Positions 1 to 5,584 of a stretch of DNA of 12,781 bases are shown here, in pieces. A program made the translations under genes and the position numbers. The notes beneath the pieces were generated by a model. The model made no database searches and was not told the origin of the DNA. It worked only from the letters and a program-made list of their open reading frames with translations. The first letter of the stretch is position 1. Each line of letters begins with the position of its first letter. The stretch covers positions 1-12,781 of the forward strand of contig CAYJQF010000018.1 of assembly GCA_964372375.1 (NCBI GenBank), given 5' to 3'. This stretch comes from SICV01 sp964372375 (GTDB taxonomy: Archaea > Nanobdellota > Nanobdellia > Pacearchaeales > GW2011-AR1).

Positions 1-134
1 GATATGAGAATAAAAAGCTTAGACTATCTTATGCTGATTGCATAGGCTATTGTTTTGCTAAACAATTAGGTATCAAGTTTCTTACTGGAGACGACGGATT
101 CGAAAAGATAGATAATGTAGAGTTTGTGAAGTGA
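1..134 (+). CDS. PIN-domain (VapC-like) protein, C-terminal fragment cut by window edge
   Basis: An open frame enters from the left edge (first whole codon at base 3) and ends at TGA 132-134, giving 43 residues. The segment YADCIGYCFAKQLGIKFLTG followed by DDGF matches the C-terminal half of PIN-domain ribonucleases: the Asp in the 'ADC' helix and the Asp-Asp after 'TG' are the usual metal-binding acidic positions, followed by the final strand ending in 'VEFVK'. PIN proteins of this kind are usually toxins of VapBC pairs, cutting tRNA or rRNA; some archaeal ones act in rRNA processing. The N-terminal acidic residues and any antitoxin lie outside the window, so toxin function is inference. The stretch is AT-rich, like the small membrane genes further on. 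Confidence 0.75.
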   Translation, partial: YENKKLRLSYADCIGYCFAKQLGIKFLTGDDGFEKIDNVEFVK

Positions 135-145
135 GAACAATTAAA

Positions 146-153
146 CTTATAAG
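146..153 (+). promoter_or_regulatory. TATA-like box for the MBL-fold gene
   Basis: CTTATAAG ends 22 bases before the ATG at 175. This is the distance at which an archaeal TATA box places the transcription start on the start codon itself, so the mRNA is probably leaderless. No experiment supports it; the call rests on sequence and spacing. Confidence 0.5.
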
Positions 154-174
154 CTTCCATGGGAGATTATCTGA

Positions 175-852
175 ATGGGATGTGAGGTTGCAGGAATCAA
201 GATTGACTTTCTCGGGCATGATGGATTTGTCATTACGGATGAACAGGGAAAGAGAATTGCAATTGACCCGTTTAAGGTAGCAGAGAGTGTGGGTAAAGTT
301 GATTATATTTTAATCACCCATAGCCATTATGACCATTGCAGCATCAAGGATATTGAAAAGCTTGCAAGGCCGGGAACGAGTATCCTTGTGCCGGCAGATG
401 CGCAAAGCAAGATTACAAAGATTGAGGGAGTGCAGATGCAAGTTATTGAACCAGGCGATGCCCTGAACTTTGGGAATATTAAAATTGAGGCGTTGCCTGC
501 TTATAATATTGATAAAGAGTTCCATCCTAAAAGTGAAGGGTGGCTTGGCTATCTGGTCAAGCTTGGAAGTGTAATTATCTACCATGCAGGCGATACTGAT
601 AAGATTCCTGAAATGGAGAAGCTGAGCGGATATGGAAAACACGGGAACCATTTTGTTGCCTTATTGCCGGTGTCAGGGACGTATGTGATGACTGCTGAAG
701 AAGCAGTGCATGCTGCTCGTGCTATCAGCCCCGATCTTGCTATCCCTATGCATTATGGCTCAGTAGTCGGCAGTGAGGAAGATGCGCAGCGGTTTGTGAG
801 CCTCTGTAAAATAGAAGGTATTACTGCGCAAGTGCTGGAGAAAGTGGTATGA
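175..852 (+). CDS. MBL-fold metal-dependent hydrolase (UPF0173/UlaG-like)
   Basis: A 225-residue metallo-beta-lactamase-fold protein of the COG2220/UPF0173 group. The N-terminal strand 'IDFLGHDGFVI' is typical of the group. The metal-binding HxHxDH motif is THSHYDH (H49, H51, D53, H54), followed by H137 and D140 in 'YHAGDTD' and H193 in 'PMHYGS', so the di-metal site appears intact. Length is normal. Relatives include lactonase-like enzymes (UlaG) and many proteins of unknown substrate, so only 'hydrolase' can be said. The ATG at 175 fits the TATA box 22 bases upstream; the frame allows no better start before the fold begins. It ends 10 bases from the convergent small membrane gene. Confidence 0.88.
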   Translation: MGCEVAGIKIDFLGHDGFVITDEQGKRIAIDPFKVAESVGKVDYILITHSHYDHCSIKDIEKLARPGTSILVPADAQSKITKIEGVQMQVIEPGDALNFGNIKIEALPAYNIDKEFHPKSEGWLGYLVKLGSVIIYHAGDTDKIPEMEKLSGYGKHGNHFVALLPVSGTYVMTAEEAVHAARAISPDLAIPMHYGSVVGSEEDAQRFVSLCKIEGITAQVLEKVV

Positions 853-862
853 ATGTGTATGC

Positions 863-970
863 CTAAAGTAACGTCTTCACTATTGTTGTTATAATTACAA
901 CTCCTATAATTGCTATTGCTGCAATTTTAACTATTTCTATTAATAAATCACTTATATCATTATCCCTCAT
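863..970 (-). CDS. Small single-helix membrane protein (35 aa)
   Basis: A 35-residue open frame beginning at ATG 970-968 and ending in TAG 865-863. It begins with a short acidic N-terminus (MRDNDISD) followed by one long hydrophobic helix, about residues 9-31, rich in Ile, Val and Ala, and ends in 'VKTLL'. Its ATG overlaps the TGA of the upstream 91-residue gene as ATGA, a layout typical of translationally coupled genes, which is the main reason to believe so short a frame. I recognise no family. A partner or regulator of the upstream membrane protein is a reasonable guess. It is convergent with the MBL gene. Confidence 0.55.
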   Translation of the reverse strand: MRDNDISDLLIEIVKIAAIAIIGVVIITTIVKTLL

Positions 971-1242
971 TGTTTGCCCCTTTTTGTTTTAAACCCTATA
1001 ACTGTTTCTAATTTAACTAGCCTTTTATGTATTTTAAGCTTTTCCTCCATTCTTTTATATGTTTCTTCAATTTCTTCTAATCTTCTCTTGAAATTTGAGA
1101 GAACTATCGCAATAAAAATTATCAAACCAGCAGTGATTACAACAGCTCTTAATTCTTGCGATAATGGGACTGGAATGATAAGTGCTATTATAATTCCTAA
1201 GATAGTTAAGAATGAGGATATTACATCTATGGTTTTAACCAC
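967..1242 (-). CDS. Small membrane protein, two helices plus basic coiled coil (91 aa)
   Basis: This 91-residue protein starts at GTG 1242-1240; an in-frame TAG lies at 1251-1249 and no ATG precedes it. It has two hydrophobic segments, about residues 7-24 (interrupted by Pro-Val-Pro just after) and 32-49, then a charged helix, about 51-80, with heptad-like Leu/Ile/Met spacing and many Lys, Arg and Glu, and a basic tail. This suggests a hairpin in the membrane with a cytoplasmic coiled coil. A TATA-like box lies 21 bases before the GTG. GC is about 27% in sampled lines, well below ftsZ. No family is recognised. A plus-strand open frame over the same bases reads as low-complexity Ser/Leu/Thr and is taken as the shadow. 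Confidence 0.65.
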   Translation of the reverse strand: MVKTIDVISSFLTILGIIIALIIPVPLSQELRAVVITAGLIIFIAIVLSNFKRRLEEIEETYKRMEEKLKIHKRLVKLETVIGFKTKRGKQ

Positions 1243-1262
1243 TTTCTTCTATTTTCTTTTGC

Positions 1263-1270
1263 TTAATAAA
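1263..1270 (-). promoter_or_regulatory. TATA-like box for the 91-aa membrane gene
   Basis: On the minus strand the bases read TTTATTAA, ending 21 bases before the GTG at 1242. It sits beside the opposite-facing box of the DHH gene, so both divergent promoters fit within the 59 bases between start codons. Confidence 0.4.
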
Positions 1271-1272
1271 GA

Positions 1273-1280
1273 TTTATATA
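1273..1280 (+). promoter_or_regulatory. TATA box for the DHH phosphoesterase gene
   Basis: A perfect archaeal consensus TTTATATA ends 22 bases before the ATG at 1302, indicating a leaderless transcript. Confidence 0.6.
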
Positions 1281-1301
1281 TGCTAAGATTAAGCTTTTTT
1301 A

Positions 1302-2297
1302 ATGAGACCAGTTTCTTTCCAAGAGTTATGGAATATTGTATCATCTGCAAAAAAAGTGCTTATTAGTCTGCATTTAGGACCTGATGGCGATAGTATTGGG
1401 AGCTGTCAGGCTTTAAAATATGTGTTAGAACGTGAGTGCAAGGCAGAGGTTACTCTTATCAGCAAAGACCCTCTGGACGCGGTCCTTGGTGCAAGTGCGT
1501 TTGCTTCAAGCATTGTCTTTGGGAAGAGCATTGCTGAGATTGATTTAAAGCAGTATGATTTGATTATCTTACCCGACTCTGGCGTGTTGAAACAGTTTGC
1601 GCCTGCTGACTTTTTGCTGCCTGCAGATGTGCCTTGTGTGGTTATTGACCATCATGCGTCCAATAAAGGATTCGGTACTTTCTTTTATCTTGATACTTCT
1701 AAAATCAGTACCTGTTCTTTACTGCTGACATTCTTCAGAGAAGTAGGAGTGCTGATTGATGCATCCTTGGCAACACATTTGCTGTTGGGCGTCTGTACGG
1801 ATTCAGGATTCTTTGCGTATGACTCTGGGGATTCGATTAAGGATGCAGCATTTTTGATTGAACGGGGAGCAGCGTACCGGGAACGCATCTCAGACCCTCT
1901 CCGATTTTCCACACCTTTACGGATAAAGAAATATTATGCACGCGCAACTGAGCATTTTAAGACCGTTGTCCAGAATGGTTTGACTATTGGGTATAGCAGC
2001 ATTTCTCAGAACGATATCAAAGACTTGGGACTTTCTCTGGCTGAAGCACGCGGAGCGGTTAATTATCTGCAGGAGATTGAAGGCGTTGATATTCTCTTTA
2101 CTCTTACTGAGTTGGAAGATAAAATTAAGGGCAGTTTCCGTTCCCGTCGTACTATTGACATTTCCAAGTACGCAGAAGCATTAGGGGGAGGCGGGCATAA
2201 GACCGCAGCAGCGTTTATCCTGCCTAAAATACCACTGGAAGAGGCGGAACGGCGTGTTTTAGATGCCATTGCGCGCGTTGGTGTTCATAGAATATAA
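1302..2297 (+). CDS. DHH/DHHA1-family phosphoesterase, NrnA-like
   Basis: A 331-residue protein with the full DHH-DHHA1 layout. The catalytic domain has 'SLHLGPDGDSIGS' (H24, D28, D30), 'LPDSG' (D92), the name-giving 'VIDHHAS' (D116, H117, H118) and 'GVCTDSG' (D167), all Mn-binding positions. The C-terminal DHHA1 substrate-binding domain ends with 'GGGGHKTAAAF'. This arrangement and length match NrnA-type oligoribonuclease/pAp phosphatases, which degrade short RNA or DNA oligomers and dephosphorylate 3'-phosphoadenosine 5'-phosphate in the cytoplasm. Substrate specificity cannot be read from the sequence; other archaeal DHH proteins are RecJ-like exonucleases or c-di-AMP hydrolases. The start is supported by the TATA box 22 bases upstream. 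It stands alone, followed by a T-rich tract. Confidence 0.88.
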   Translation: MRPVSFQELWNIVSSAKKVLISLHLGPDGDSIGSCQALKYVLERECKAEVTLISKDPLDAVLGASAFASSIVFGKSIAEIDLKQYDLIILPDSGVLKQFAPADFLLPADVPCVVIDHHASNKGFGTFFYLDTSKISTCSLLLTFFREVGVLIDASLATHLLLGVCTDSGFFAYDSGDSIKDAAFLIERGAAYRERISDPLRFSTPLRIKKYYARATEHFKTVVQNGLTIGYSSISQNDIKDLGLSLAEARGAVNYLQEIEGVDILFTLTELEDKIKGSFRSRRTIDISKYAEALGGGGHKTAAAFILPKIPLEEAERRVLDAIARVGVHRI

Positions 2298-2314
2298 TTT
2301 TTCCCTTTCTTTTT
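2298..2314 (+). terminator. T-tract terminator after the DHH gene
   Basis: Directly after the TAA is a pyrimidine tract TTTTTCCCTTTCTTTTT with no hairpin. Runs of T on the coding strand are the usual archaeal intrinsic termination signal. Confidence 0.4.
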
Positions 2315-2325
2315 AAGCACAGTCA

Positions 2326-2335
2326 ACTATAAATA
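2326..2335 (+). promoter_or_regulatory. TATA box for ftsZ
   Basis: ACTATAAATA predicts a transcription start near 2355-2358, about 43-46 bases before the ftsZ ATG. Unlike most genes in this window, ftsZ therefore has a real 5' leader. Confidence 0.5.
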
Positions 2336-2358
2336 CTTAGATTTCTTAGAAAAATCAT

Positions 2359-2374
2359 AAACTCTTTGGAGTTT
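2359..2374 (+). promoter_or_regulatory. Hairpin at the 5' end of the ftsZ leader
   Basis: AAACTC and GAGTTT form a 6-bp stem around a TTTG loop. It begins almost exactly at the transcription start predicted from the TATA box and ends 10 bases before the Shine-Dalgarno sequence. It could stabilise the mRNA 5' end or bind a regulator; alternatively it is a DNA operator just downstream of the promoter. Confidence 0.35.
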
Positions 2375-2384
2375 ACAAAAGATG

Positions 2385-2393
2385 AAAGGAGGT
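2385..2393 (+). promoter_or_regulatory. Strong Shine-Dalgarno sequence of ftsZ
   Basis: AAAGGAGGT lies 7 bases before the ATG at 2401 and is close to a full match to the 3' end of 16S rRNA. It fixes the ftsZ start and is the only strong ribosome binding site I see in the window. Confidence 0.8.
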
Positions 2394-2400
2394 AGATGAT

Positions 2401-3480
2401 ATGGTACTTGATTTTGCAAAAGAGGCGATTCAAAATGCTTCAACACACAGCATTAATTTTGATGAGTTGCGTGCAGGAAAGGCAAGCATCAAGGTTGTAG
2501 GCTGCGGTGGATCCGGTTGTAACACGATTACGTGGTTATTCAATAAAGGAATTAATGGCGCTACTATTTATGGCATCAATACCGATGCTCTGCACTTAAG
2601 CATTACCAAGGCAGATGAGAAAATACTGATTGGTAAAGAATTAACCAGAGGTCTTGGCTGCGGCGGCTATCCTCAGAAAGGCAGAGAAGCTGCAAAAGAG
2701 TCTTTGTCTGAGCTGAAGAAAGCGGTCAGCACTGCTGATATGGTTTTCGTTCTTGCAGGTATGGGTGGTGGGACTGGTACTGGTTCAGCACCAGTGGTTG
2801 CACAGCTTGCCAAAGAATCCGGAGCAGTGGTTATTGCAGTCGTGACGATGCCGTTCGAGTGTGAAAAAGCACGCGCGGACAAAGCAGAGTTCGGCTTGCA
2901 GGAATTGACTGAAGTAGTAGACACCGCGATTATTATTGATAATAACAGACTGGTCGATATTGCTGGTAACTTACCCATGGAACAGGCCTTCGCAGTGGCG
3001 AACGAGCTGGTCAGTACAATGATTAAAGGTATTGTGGAAACAATCACCTTGCCATCTTTGATTAACTTAGACTATGCAGACGTTTCAGCTATTATGAAGA
3101 ACGGCGACGTGGCAGTTATTGGTGTGGGAGAGTCTGATACTACAGCTCGGGTTGATGAAGCAGTACGACAGGCATTGACGCATCCGTTGCTTGATGTGGA
3201 CTATAAAGGCGCTACGGGCGCTTTGATTCACATTACGTGCGGTCCTGACTTCAAACTTGAGGAATTTTCAGGTGTGGGTGAACTGGTAACAGAGAACATC
3301 AGCCCTGATGCTCAAGTGATTATTGGAGCCAGAATCAACAAGGACTTCGCAAACAAAGTGCGCGTGATTACCATCATGACTGGTGTTAAGTCACCGTATG
3401 TGACAGGAAGAAGAGTACAGCGCGAAGAAGCATCAATGAAGTCGGAAATGTCTGATCTTGGCATAGAAGTATATCGGTAA
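2401..3480 (+). CDS. ftsZ: Cell division GTPase FtsZ (archaeal FtsZ1-like)
   Basis: A 359-residue tubulin-superfamily GTPase that polymerises into the division ring. The nucleotide-binding domain has 'GCGGSG' (34-39) and the tubulin signature GGGTGTG (122-128). The T7 loop 'NLDYAD' (N222, D224, D227), which triggers GTP hydrolysis in the neighbouring subunit, is intact. 'PSLINLDYAD' and 'IMTGV' in the C-terminal domain resemble archaeal FtsZ1 more than FtsZ2; that assignment is from memory of the families. After the core there is only a short linker and a C-terminal peptide 'DLGIEVYR', plausibly the contact site for a membrane anchor such as SepF. Expression appears to use a 5' leader with a hairpin and a strong ribosome binding site. 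Confidence 0.95.
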   Translation: MVLDFAKEAIQNASTHSINFDELRAGKASIKVVGCGGSGCNTITWLFNKGINGATIYGINTDALHLSITKADEKILIGKELTRGLGCGGYPQKGREAAKESLSELKKAVSTADMVFVLAGMGGGTGTGSAPVVAQLAKESGAVVIAVVTMPFECEKARADKAEFGLQELTEVVDTAIIIDNNRLVDIAGNLPMEQAFAVANELVSTMIKGIVETITLPSLINLDYADVSAIMKNGDVAVIGVGESDTTARVDEAVRQALTHPLLDVDYKGATGALIHITCGPDFKLEEFSGVGELVTENISPDAQVIIGARINKDFANKVRVITIMTGVKSPYVTGRRVQREEASMKSEMSDLGIEVYR

Positions 3481-3509
3481 TACCAAAGGCTTTTACTAAT
3501 CCTTATAAT

Positions 3510-3566
3510 TTTATTTTTTTATTTTTCCTTTTCAACAGGAACGGGCTGCATACGCCCGTTCTTTTT
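3510..3566 (+). terminator. ftsZ terminator: T-rich tract followed by GC hairpin and T5
   Basis: After ftsZ comes a long T-rich stretch, then GAACGGGC (3539-3546) paired with GCCCGTTC (3554-3561) around a 7-base loop, then TTTTT (3562-3566). The perfect 8-bp stem plus T run looks like a bacterial-style intrinsic terminator; T-tracts alone can end archaeal transcripts, so there are two candidate signals in series. Confidence 0.6.
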
Positions 3567-3651
3567 CCTAATATCTTGCAGTAGGAGTAAAAACCTAAGT
3601 AAGAAATAGTATAAAGAGTAATTATCAGTAGTATGCTAATAGGATTGTTGT

Positions 3652-3681
3652 ATAAGCTAATAAGGCTTATGATTTTTCTTT
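3652..3681 (+). terminator. Second weak hairpin with T-rich tail
   Basis: ATAAGC (3652-3657) and GCTTAT (3665-3670) form a 6-bp AT-rich stem, followed by GATTTTTCTTT. It faces the plus strand, so it could be a backup terminator or the end of a short RNA from the preceding gap. Between 3567 and 3711 I find no convincing gene. Confidence 0.25.
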
Positions 3682-3711
3682 GATGCCTCTAGCTTGCTGG
3701 GAGTTATTCAC

Positions 3712-4302
3712 TTATCTCATGCTTAGAATTTCTGTGTGATGCTTGGGTGCTTCCCTGAAGAGAGCAGGTCTTCTGCGTTGATCCCAGACTTCCCAGTACA
3801 AGGAGGCAGTCATTGCTCTCTTGCGCACGCGTTTCTGCACTTTCTTGGTGTCAGTGTGCCCTATCGGAATGAGCGCTTCTATCTGGTATGCTTTGGGAAT
3901 CTGTAGCCGAGATTTGAGTGCAGGTTCGTCAAATGCGCCGACCCAGCAAGCTCCTAAGCCGAGGTCAGTCAATTTGAGAAGCAGGTTTTGTATTGCTGCG
4001 CCTGCTTGCTGATGGCTATAGGCACTTCCTCGGGAATTGTAGAGCCTGGTTAATTGTTCTTCATTAGCACATACTACTATAACTATGCCTGCATCTTGCA
4101 TCCAGCTTTGCTCACTTTGCTGTGCAAGCATCGCAATGGTTTCAGGATGTTCAATGACTATAAACCTGAGATTATTCGTATTCCCGGCAAAGGGCGCCTG
4201 CATGGCAGCATCAAGTGCATATAATACTTCTTTCCAACTTGGTTTTTTGCTGGTAAATGCACGGACTGAATGGCGTTTATCCAAGGCAGCATCAAGTTCC
4301 AT
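3712..4302 (-). CDS. Nitroreductase-family FMN oxidoreductase
   Basis: A 196-residue protein of the nitroreductase fold, normally a homodimer binding FMN and using NAD(P)H. The N-terminal FMN-phosphate motif is 'RHSVRAF' (R10, S12, R14), followed by 'APFAGNTNNLRFIVI' (about 36-50), the central helix 'GAAIQNLLLK' (101-110), and 'LGLGACWVGAF' (114-124), which packs on the flavin. 'EALIPIGHTD' precedes a basic C-terminal stretch. Substrate cannot be predicted: family members reduce nitro compounds, dehalogenate, process flavins or oxidise cyclic dipeptides (AlbA of the albonoursin pathway). The last possibility deserves mention because a cyclodipeptide synthase gene lies upstream on the same strand, though two genes lie between them. 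It has its own TATA box and a leaderless start. Confidence 0.88.
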   Translation of the reverse strand: MELDAALDKRHSVRAFTSKKPSWKEVLYALDAAMQAPFAGNTNNLRFIVIEHPETIAMLAQQSEQSWMQDAGIVIVVCANEEQLTRLYNSRGSAYSHQQAGAAIQNLLLKLTDLGLGACWVGAFDEPALKSRLQIPKAYQIEALIPIGHTDTKKVQKRVRKRAMTASLYWEVWDQRRRPALFREAPKHHTEILSMR

Positions 4303-4321
4303 GCGCTTTCTAGGAGTAAGG

Positions 4322-4330
4322 GATATAAAA
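4322..4330 (-). promoter_or_regulatory. TATA box for the nitroreductase gene
   Basis: The minus strand reads TTTTATATC, ending 20-21 bases before the ATG at 4302. This implies independent, leaderless transcription rather than read-through from the TIM-barrel gene. Confidence 0.5.
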
Positions 4331-4356
4331 AGCTTGGGTTTCAGTGAGCTGTAAAG

Positions 4357-4375
4357 TTAAAGGCGCTTTAAAAAA
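4357..4375 (-). terminator. Possible terminator after the TIM-barrel gene
   Basis: On the minus strand, about 45 bases after the stop, a run of six T (4375-4370) leads into a small hairpin, TTAAAG/CTTTAA around three bases (4371-4357). The T run is the more likely signal; the hairpin is weak. Confidence 0.25.
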
Positions 4376-4420
4376 GGTTTAAAAGTAGTTTTTCTTTTTG
4401 ATTTATAGAAGGCATTTCTT

Positions 4421-5452
4421 TTACTTCATTTCTCTTTCACGGAATGAGGGGAAAGTTTCTTTGGTATAGTTTGCCCCTAAATTTTTTAGTGCATCTTCTA
4501 GTGCATGATATGCCAACCCCATTCCTGCCGGAGTGCTATGTCCTCTAAATGTTCCTGCTCCTGCTAGGTGCGGCTCTAATGTAATGCAAAATCCAGGACT
4601 TCCTAATGAGTGCGCAAATTTATTGAGGGTTTTAATATTTTCTGTAATCATTTCTAGAGATTTCAAACCTCCTGATTCATCTGATCCAACTGGCACATGA
4701 TTTCTCATTGCGTGTTCTTGCGATGGAAGAATGCTTTGTCCTACTGATTCTCCATAAAACTTGGCATGCATTCCTGCAAGTTTTTTGCTTTGCTTAAGTA
4801 GCATAGACTCCATGTATGCATTCAATCCCTGAAGATGCACATTTGCGGGATCATGAATAAAGCCTACATTTCGAAGACCCATTTGTTTTTCTCCCTGAGT
4901 CATTGTTTCCGCATCATGCATTACAAGACCTGTTTCAGGCTCAATGTGATATGCTAATCTCTCTTTTCCTAGCATCTCTGCAACTTTTCTTGTAAGAGCA
5001 ACACCTCTGCTCCAAGAATCATATTTTTTCACATCAACATGATCTGCTCTTACTCCATATCCAGAAAATCCCCTGACACAAGTTGCACCGAGGGCATGTG
5101 CATTCTCTATTACCCATTTGGTTGTATCAATAACTTGATTTTCTGTTTGATATACTACTTTGTTGCCGTCGTCTACATCAAATAATTTTACCTTCATTAA
5201 AGGGCTTCCCAGCGAGATTATTCTTAAACCATAGTCATCGCTCATTTTCTTTACTTCTCTTACCAGAGTCCTATCATTTGTAGTAGTGAGATTAACATTT
5301 CTCCCTTCACTTTCACTCCAAACCAATCTTGGAGTCCAGAACTTTATTCCTAAAGCGGAAGTAACCGCAAGAATCTCTCTAGCATGATTTTTATCTCTAT
5401 CTCTAGATCCTTCATCAGCAAATACATCTATTCTTATTTGGTTGTCCGGCAT
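4421..5452 (-). CDS. AP-endonuclease-2/xylose-isomerase-like TIM-barrel protein
   Basis: A 343-residue TIM-barrel protein of the sugar phosphate isomerase/epimerase superfamily. The metal site typical of this fold can be traced along the barrel: Glu in 'YHIEPETG' (E171 or E173), D201 in 'IHDPANVH', H229 in 'AGMHAKF' and E293 in 'TLEPHL', with the conserved 'VPVGSDESGG' (253-262) between. This Glu-Asp-His-Glu set matches ketose 3-epimerases, hydroxypyruvate isomerase and inosose dehydratase, which use a divalent metal to shift protons on sugars; endonuclease IV shares the fold but has more metal ligands. The exact substrate is unknown. It starts at ATG 5452 with an in-frame stop just upstream and has its own TATA box, so it may be separate from mnmA, 132 bases upstream. 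Confidence 0.8.
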   Translation of the reverse strand: MPDNQIRIDVFADEGSRDRDKNHAREILAVTSALGIKFWTPRLVWSESEGRNVNLTTTNDRTLVREVKKMSDDYGLRIISLGSPLMKVKLFDVDDGNKVVYQTENQVIDTTKWVIENAHALGATCVRGFSGYGVRADHVDVKKYDSWSRGVALTRKVAEMLGKERLAYHIEPETGLVMHDAETMTQGEKQMGLRNVGFIHDPANVHLQGLNAYMESMLLKQSKKLAGMHAKFYGESVGQSILPSQEHAMRNHVPVGSDESGGLKSLEMITENIKTLNKFAHSLGSPGFCITLEPHLAGAGTFRGHSTPAGMGLAYHALEDALKNLGANYTKETFPSFREREMK

Positions 5453-5488
5453 ATTTTAACTTTTATTTTATTCTTACACTACGTTTTT

Positions 5489-5496
5489 TATATAAA
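5489..5496 (-). promoter_or_regulatory. TATA box for the TIM-barrel gene
   Basis: The minus strand carries a perfect TTTATATA predicting transcription from about 5467, leaving a leader of roughly 15 bases without a Shine-Dalgarno sequence. A 12-base palindrome, AGATTTAAATCT (5503-5514), lies just behind it and could be an operator or a second TATA-like element. Confidence 0.5.
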
Positions 5497-5584
5497 GAAA
5501 GGAGATTTAAATCTTTCTGCTATATTGTCACTACTGAATTGAGTACTAAAATATTCCTTTTAGATCAAATATAATTAATAGAAA

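Noticed and set aside
974..1366. 130-residue plus-strand open frame over the small membrane genes
   Set aside because: It overlaps the minus-strand 91-residue gene, which has clear membrane helices, a coiled coil, a promoter box and a coupled downstream gene; the plus-strand product is Ser/Leu/Thr low complexity and runs into the DHH gene.
3633..3683. 16-residue hydrophobic peptide frame after ftsZ
   Set aside because: The nearby TATA-like box predicts a start a few bases inside the frame, there is no ribosome binding site, and so short a frame is expected by chance in AT-rich DNA.
5546..5563. Hairpin CTAAAA/TTTTAG after mnmA as a terminator
   Set aside because: The stem is only AT-rich and is not followed by a T-run on the minus strand; chance occurrence is likely.
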